DNA from: JAGNKE01 sp964583335
Lineage (GTDB): Bacteria; Pseudomonadota; Alphaproteobacteria; Micavibrionales; Micavibrionaceae
Direction: 5' to 3'
Length of the DNA stretch: 64,000 nt
NCBI GenBank assembly: GCA_964583335.1
Contig: CAZOVG010000002.1
Span: forward strand, 304,136-368,135
In this document: positions 59,943 to 64,000 of the stretch, one piece after another
Position numbering within the stretch: position 1 is the first letter of the stretch
Layout: the number at the start of each line of letters is the position of its first letter
Notes under the pieces: generated by a model
The model's input: only the letters and a program-made list of their open reading frames with translations
Databases searched by the model: none
Told to the model about the DNA's origin: nothing
Program-made: the position numbers and the translations under genes

Positions 59943-60320
59943 TTATGCCTCGTCTGCTTCTTTGAGAATGATGGTCATGTTGCTGATCGGTTTCAGGATG
60001 CGGGTTCCCCGGCCCTTTGCACGGGCGCGGAAACGCTTCATGATGACGGACTTGCCGACGTGGGCTTCGGCCACGACCAGACGGTCCGCATCCAGATTGT
60101 GGTTGTTCACCGCGTTGGCGACGGCGGCCTGAAGCAGCTTGCGCACGCTTTCAGACACGCGTTTCTTGGAGAATTCGAGGTCGATCAGAGCGGTCGCCGC
60201 GCTTTTTCCACGGATGGTCTGCGCCACCAGATTCAGCTTTTGCGGGCTGATGCGGATGTATTTCGCGGACGCCTTCGCCTCGTTTTCCTTGATCCTTTTA
60301 GGATTTGCCGGTTTTCCCAT
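59943..60320 (-). CDS. rplV: 50S ribosomal protein L22
   Basis: 125 residues: AKYIRISPQKLNLVAQTIRG and RFRARAKGRGTRILKPISNM mark L22, whose loop lines the exit tunnel. Confidence 0.98.
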   Translation of the reverse strand: MGKPANPKRIKENEAKASAKYIRISPQKLNLVAQTIRGKSAATALIDLEFSKKRVSESVRKLLQAAVANAVNNHNLDADRLVVAEAHVGKSVIMKRFRARAKGRGTRILKPISNMTIILKEADEA

Positions 60321-60358
60321 TGTCTTCTTCCTTTTACTTTATGACCCTATGGCGTCCA

Positions 60359-60637
60359 TCAAGCCTTTTTGGCTTTCTTGTCCGCGCCGTGGCCGGTGTA
60401 GGTACGGGTGGGCGCAAATTCGCCGAGTTTATGGCCGATCATCTGATCCGTCACTAGGACGGGGATGAATTTGCGGCCATTATGCACACCAAACGTCAGG
60501 CCGACCATGTTCGGCAAGATCGTCGAACGGCGCGACCAGGTTTTGATCACCGTGTTTTTGCCGCTCGTGCGCGCATCCTCAATTTTCTTGAGGAGGCTTC
60601 TCTCGATGAACGGACCTTTCCAAACGCTACGTGACAT
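60359..60637 (-). CDS. rpsS: 30S ribosomal protein S19
   Basis: 92 residues: MSRSVWKGPFIERSLLKKIE, STILPNMVGLTFGVHNGRKF and KLGEFAPTRTYTGHG are standard S19. Confidence 0.98.
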   Translation of the reverse strand: MSRSVWKGPFIERSLLKKIEDARTSGKNTVIKTWSRRSTILPNMVGLTFGVHNGRKFIPVLVTDQMIGHKLGEFAPTRTYTGHGADKKAKKA

Positions 60638-60663
60638 GTCTTTCGTGCTCCTTAAATTCTATC

Positions 60664-61494
60664 TTATTTTTTCTTACGGCGGCGGATGATGGACTTGTTG
60701 GTCCATTTCGCCTTTTTACGAGTCTTGTAGCCCTTGGTCGGCTTGCCCCACGGGGAGACCGGGTGACGACCTCCAGAGGTGCGGCCTTCGCCCCCTCCGT
60801 GCGGGTGATCGACCGGGTTCATGGCCACGCCGCGAACGGTCGGGCGGCGGCCCTTCCAGCGGGTACGTCCCGCTTTACCGTCATTGGTGTTCATGTGGTC
60901 GGGGTTGGACACCGCGCCCACAGTGGCGATACACTCGCCGCGCACGACGCGCAGCTCGCCGGAAGCCAGACGGATCTGGGCGTAGCCCTGATCGCGGCCC
61001 ACGAGTTGGGCGAAGGTTCCGGCGGAGCGCACCATCTGGGCGCCCTTGCCGGGCTTCATCTCGATGTTGTGGATGATCGTTCCGACGGGCATGTTTTTGA
61101 GGGGCATCGCGTTACCGGGCTTGATGTCCACCTTTTCGCCGGCGATGATCTTCGTGCCGACCGTCAGGCGCTGGGGCGCGATAATGTAACGCTTTTCGCC
61201 ATCGGGGTATTCGATCAGTGCGATGAAAGCCGTGCGGTTCGGATCGTATTCCAGACGCAGCACAGTTCCTTCGACATCCCACTTGTCGCGCTTCCAGTCG
61301 ATCACGCGGTAGCGCTGTTTGTGACCGCCGCCGATGTGGCGGGTCGTCGTGTGGCCATGGTTGTTGCGTCCGCCGGACTTTTTCTTGCCCTCGGTCAGTG
61401 TTTTTTCAGGCCCGCCCTTCCAGAGGTCCTTACGGTCCACCTGAACCAGCTGACGCTGGCTGGGGGTTACGGGGTTATATTTTTTCAGTGCCAT
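60664..61494 (-). CDS. rplB: 50S ribosomal protein L2
   Basis: 276 residues: KYNPVTPSQRQLVQVDRKDL, GGRNNHGHTTTRHIGGGHKQ and GVAMNPVDHPHGGGEGRTSG, the last being the conserved peptidyl-transferase-centre loop. Confidence 0.98.
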   Translation of the reverse strand: MALKKYNPVTPSQRQLVQVDRKDLWKGGPEKTLTEGKKKSGGRNNHGHTTTRHIGGGHKQRYRVIDWKRDKWDVEGTVLRLEYDPNRTAFIALIEYPDGEKRYIIAPQRLTVGTKIIAGEKVDIKPGNAMPLKNMPVGTIIHNIEMKPGKGAQMVRSAGTFAQLVGRDQGYAQIRLASGELRVVRGECIATVGAVSNPDHMNTNDGKAGRTRWKGRRPTVRGVAMNPVDHPHGGGEGRTSGGRHPVSPWGKPTKGYKTRKKAKWTNKSIIRRRKKK

Positions 61495-61564
61495 AGTCTT
61501 CTTCCTTACTTTTATCCCTTATCGGCGGATCACCATAGTTTATAAAACCTGAGGGCCTTAGCCT

Positions 61565-61882
61565 TTAAATTCCGGTTCCCGTGTCGAGGGTCTGGCCCGG
61601 CTCAAGGGTTACGATCGCCTTCTTGAAGTCAGAGCGGCGGCCCTTGAAGCCCCGGAAACGCTTAGTCTTGCCCTTTTGAATCAGGGTGTTCACGGCTTTG
61701 ACCTTTACGCCGAAGAGAACCTCAACGGCCTCCTTGATTTTCGGCTTGGTCGCGTCGAGGGGCACGCGGAACGTGACTTGCGCGTTCGCGCTGCCCATCG
61801 TGGCCTTTTCCGTGATGTGGGGCGCGCGGATGATTTCGTACATCCATTCCGCTGCTTCCGTTTTCTTTGCTGCCTTAGCCAT
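61565..61882 (-). CDS. rplW: 50S ribosomal protein L23
   Basis: 105 residues: IIRAPHITEKATMGSANAQV and VEVLFGVKVKAVNTLIQKGK are typical; it forms part of the docking site for trigger factor and SRP at the exit tunnel. Confidence 0.97.
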   Translation of the reverse strand: MAKAAKKTEAAEWMYEIIRAPHITEKATMGSANAQVTFRVPLDATKPKIKEAVEVLFGVKVKAVNTLIQKGKTKRFRGFKGRRSDFKKAIVTLEPGQTLDTGTGI

Positions 61883-61908
61883 AGTCTTTATCCTTTTTCC
61901 AAATCCGC

Positions 61909-62535
61909 TTACGCGCTTTTGAGTTTTTCGGTCAGGTCGTTTACCGCTTCCTTCGTCAGGACCAGAACGTCCCGGCGGAGGATGTCGTATACGTTCGCGC
62001 CCTGAGAGGGAACCACGTCGATGCGCGGAATGTTCGCCGTCGCACGGGCGAAATTCGCGTCGATTTCCTTGCCGCCGACGATCAGCGCGGAGTCCAGACC
62101 CAGCTTCGCCAGAGCGGCGGCCATCGGCTTGGTCTTGTGTTCCTTCGCGGTCACGTCATCGAGAATGATAATCTTTCCTTGGGCCGCCTTGGCGGACAGG
62201 GCGATCTTTAGGGCCAGCTTGCGGACCTTTTTGGGCAGGTCGAACGCGTGGGAACGGACATGGGGTCCGAACACGACGCCGCCGCCACGGTCTTGCGGTC
62301 TTTTCAGGTCGCCCGCGCGTGCGCGGCCAGTGCCCTTTTGCTTCCAAGGTTTCGCGCCGGTTCCGGTGACCTCGGAGCGCATCTGGACCTTGTGGGTTCC
62401 TGAGCGGCGTTTCGCCAACTGGTAATTCACCATGCGGTGCAGGATGTCCTGACGGACTTCCACGCCGAAGATGGTCTCATCGAGGGTGATTTCCCCGACG
62501 TTCTTGTTTTCAAGATTTTTGACTTCGAGTTTCAT
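61909..62535 (-). CDS. rplD: 50S ribosomal protein L4
   Basis: 208 residues: GTHKVQMRSEVTGTGAKPWK and KGTGRARAGDLKRPQDRGGG form the tunnel loop. L4 autoregulates the S10 operon in E. coli. Confidence 0.98.
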   Translation of the reverse strand: MKLEVKNLENKNVGEITLDETIFGVEVRQDILHRMVNYQLAKRRSGTHKVQMRSEVTGTGAKPWKQKGTGRARAGDLKRPQDRGGGVVFGPHVRSHAFDLPKKVRKLALKIALSAKAAQGKIIILDDVTAKEHKTKPMAAALAKLGLDSALIVGGKEIDANFARATANIPRIDVVPSQGANVYDILRRDVLVLTKEAVNDLTEKLKSA

Positions 62536-62538
62536 GGC

Positions 62539-63300
62539 TTATTCCTTTGCCTCACCGGAATTTTCGTTTTCGGCCGGGGCCGCGTTGTCTTCCTGAGCGG
62601 GAGCGGCTTCGGCTTTCGCCTTGGCGTCCTGTTTCAGGCCAGCGGGTTTCGGCGCACTCTCCGGCAGGGGTTTTTTGACCGCATCGCGGATCAGGACCCA
62701 ACCGTTGTCGGAACCGGGGACCGCGCCCTTCACCAGAATAATGCCCTCTTCGGTATCTACACCGACAACGAGCAGGTTCTGGGATGTCGCGCGGACGTCA
62801 CCCATGTGACCAGCCATTCTCTTGCCTTTGAAAACGCGTCCGGGATCCTGACGCTGACCGGTCGAACCGTGGGAACGGTGCGAAACGGATACGCCGTGAG
62901 ATGCACGCAGACCGCCGAAATTATGGCGCTTCATGCCCCCTGCGAAGCCTTTACCGATCGTCGTGCCCGTCACATCGACGAACTGGCCGGCGACGAAGTG
63001 GTTCACGCCCAGCTCGGCTCCGACATCCAGCACGTTTTCGTTGCTGACGCGGAACTCGGCCATCTTTTTCTTGGGCTCGACCTTCGCCTTCGCGAAGTGG
63101 CCGCGATTGGCCTTGCTGGTCCGCTTGACTTTCGCCTTGCCCGCGCCGATCTGGAGGGCGACGTAGCCGTCCTTTTCTTCCGTGCGAACGGAGACGACCT
63201 GACAGTCGTCCACTTTCAGAACGGTTACAGGCACGTGGCGCCCATCCTCATCGAAGATGCGGCTCATTCCTTCTTTTCTGGCTATCAATCCTGTTCTCAT
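62539..63300 (-). CDS. rplC: 50S ribosomal protein L3 with C-terminal extension
   Basis: 253 residues. GLIARKEGMSRIFDEDGRHV at the start, HNFGGLRASHGVSVSHRSHG and GRVFKGKRMAGHMGD form the L3 core (about 210 residues). An Ala/Glu/Pro-rich tail of about 40 residues follows. Confidence 0.97.
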   Translation of the reverse strand: MRTGLIARKEGMSRIFDEDGRHVPVTVLKVDDCQVVSVRTEEKDGYVALQIGAGKAKVKRTSKANRGHFAKAKVEPKKKMAEFRVSNENVLDVGAELGVNHFVAGQFVDVTGTTIGKGFAGGMKRHNFGGLRASHGVSVSHRSHGSTGQRQDPGRVFKGKRMAGHMGDVRATSQNLLVVGVDTEEGIILVKGAVPGSDNGWVLIRDAVKKPLPESAPKPAGLKQDAKAKAEAAPAQEDNAAPAENENSGEAKE

Positions 63301-63312
63301 AACAGTCTTCCT

Positions 63313-63567
63313 TTAATTAATCTTGTTGCCCATGTTCAGATCGAGGTCGATCAGATCCACGGGGTTCAGGTATCTTTCGAGTTGCTTGCTCAACGTGTGC
63401 AGGAGTTCGTCCTGCTCCGCCGGGCTTGCGCATTCGAACGTCACGTGGCCGTCCATGCCGAGAATCTGGACCACCGGAATGTTGTCCGGGTAGCGGTCGA
63501 ACTTGATCAAGCCCGTAATACGATCGGGGCTGATCATCTGTCCGTCCTTGAATCTTATCAGTGCCAT
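63313..63567 (-). CDS. Small unknown protein inside the S10 operon
   Basis: 84 residues between rpsJ (31 bp away) and rplC (12 bp away), same strand. AAGGA lies 9 bases before the ATG. The sequence is a compact mixed alpha/beta pattern (MALIRFKDGQMISPDRITGL, VPVVQILGMDGHVTFECAS-like strands, then an amphipathic helix QDELLHTLSKQLERYL). Not a ribosomal protein I recognise. The tight fit and strong ribosome site argue that it is translated with the operon. Confidence 0.8.
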   Translation of the reverse strand: MALIRFKDGQMISPDRITGLIKFDRYPDNIPVVQILGMDGHVTFECASPAEQDELLHTLSKQLERYLNPVDLIDLDLNMGNKIN

Positions 63568-63598
63568 TGTTCCAAATCCTTGACTGTTCAGCTTTGCC

Positions 63599-63919
63599 TT
63601 ACGCCGCCTGACCGATCTTGATCTCGACGTCCACGCCCGCCGGCAGATCGAGCTTCATCAGCGCGTCGATCGTCTGGGGGGTCGGGTCTTCGATATCCAT
63701 CAGGCGTTTGTGCGTGCGCATCTCGAACTGCTCTTGCGAACGCTTGTCCACGTGAGGAGAACGGATGACCGTAAAACGCTTGATGCGGTTAGGCAGAGGA
63801 ACCGGCCCGCGAACCCGCGCGCCCGTTCTTTTTGCCGTGTGCACAATTTCCGAAGACGCCGTATCGAGGATACGATGGTCAAAAGCCTTCAGAGTGATGC
63901 GGATCGTTTGCGTGTCCAT
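63599..63919 (-). CDS. rpsJ: 30S ribosomal protein S10
   Basis: 106 residues: IRITLKAFDHRILDTASSEI, GPVPLPNRIKRFTVIRSPHV and RTHKRLMDIEDPTPQTID are invariant S10 (NusE), also a transcription antitermination partner. First gene of the S10 block after tuf. Confidence 0.98.
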   Translation of the reverse strand: MDTQTIRITLKAFDHRILDTASSEIVHTAKRTGARVRGPVPLPNRIKRFTVIRSPHVDKRSQEQFEMRTHKRLMDIEDPTPQTIDALMKLDLPAGVDVEIKIGQAA

Positions 63920-63945
63920 TTTTGAACCTCTGCCTTTCGCGTGTC

Positions 63946-64000
63946 TTACTCGATGATTTTGGAGACGACGCCTGCGCCGACGGTTCTTCCGCCTTCGCGG
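63946..64000 (-). CDS. tuf: Elongation factor Tu, C-terminal end only
   Basis: The last 17 residues, REGGRTVGAGVVSKIIE, and stop TAA (63946-63948) are the invariant end of EF-Tu. The rest lies beyond the window. The order tuf-rpsJ is the usual str-S10 junction. Confidence 0.95.
   Translation of the reverse strand, partial: REGGRTVGAGVVSKIIE

Overview
The window is one continuous piece of a G+C-rich (about 60% by eye) bacterial chromosome. It looks alphaproteobacterial: it carries IalB, SapC, DUF805 and Rrf2 family genes, a fused CysN-CysC, and a compact S10-spc-alpha ribosomal superoperon. I cannot name a genus. No rRNA, tRNA, CRISPR array or transposase was seen. Shorter A+T-richer patches (about 0.4-0.9, 2.6-2.9, 14.6-15.4, 16.3-16.7, 23.3-26.2, 39.24-39.54 and 45.3-46.0 kb) mark accessory or exchanged DNA.

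Left part (0-16 kb). A polyamine block makes putrescine from agmatine (aguA, aguB) and converts it through a carboxyspermidine-type route (a LYS1-like dehydrogenase and nspC). It is followed by an IalB protein and an Rrf2 regulator that is divergent from a sulfate-reduction operon, cysG-cysH-cysJ-cysI, which converges on a SulP sulfate transporter. The second half of sulfur assimilation (cysD, cysNC, cysQ) lies at 27-30.6 kb. A SAM methyltransferase and mtnP follow the SulP gene.

Middle part (16-46 kb). A bufferin-like RiPP locus holds an exported ten-cysteine peptide precursor and a protein that fuses an MNIO (DUF692) domain to a DUF2063 domain. Next come an ECF sigma factor with a membrane VWA partner, an O-antigen ligase, a poorly understood A+T-richer region with a coiled-coil protein and secreted proteins, ugd, sapC, a DNA-binding coiled-coil protein, a secreted protein with a repeated four-cysteine motif, an acyl-CoA dehydrogenase, a lytic transglycosylase, a TrmN6-like methyltransferase, a homodimeric-type glycyl-tRNA synthetase, a small protein with a strong promoter, a DegP-type protease, panB-panC and an acyltransferase.

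Right part (46-64 kb, all on the minus strand). The order of transcription is tuf (end only), rpsJ, an 84-residue unknown, rplC-rplD-rplW-rplB-rpsS-rplV-rpsC, a 264-bp gap, rplP-rpmC-rpsQ-rplN-rplX-rplE-rpsN-rpsH-rplF-rplR-rpsE-rpmD-rplO, a terminator and a candidate promoter, two tandem secreted HExxH proteins, secY, adk, an isoaspartyl peptidase, rpsM, rpsK, rpoA and rplQ. The 3' end of rplQ is duplicated 828 bp downstream, around an A+T-rich passenger gene.

The strongest candidates for something undescribed are the bufferin-like locus with its fused maturation enzyme and unusual precursor, the rplQ 3'-end duplication, the HExxH pair with its own regulatory signals inside the spc operon, the four-cysteine-repeat secreted protein, and the sulfite reductase flavoprotein without a connecting domain.
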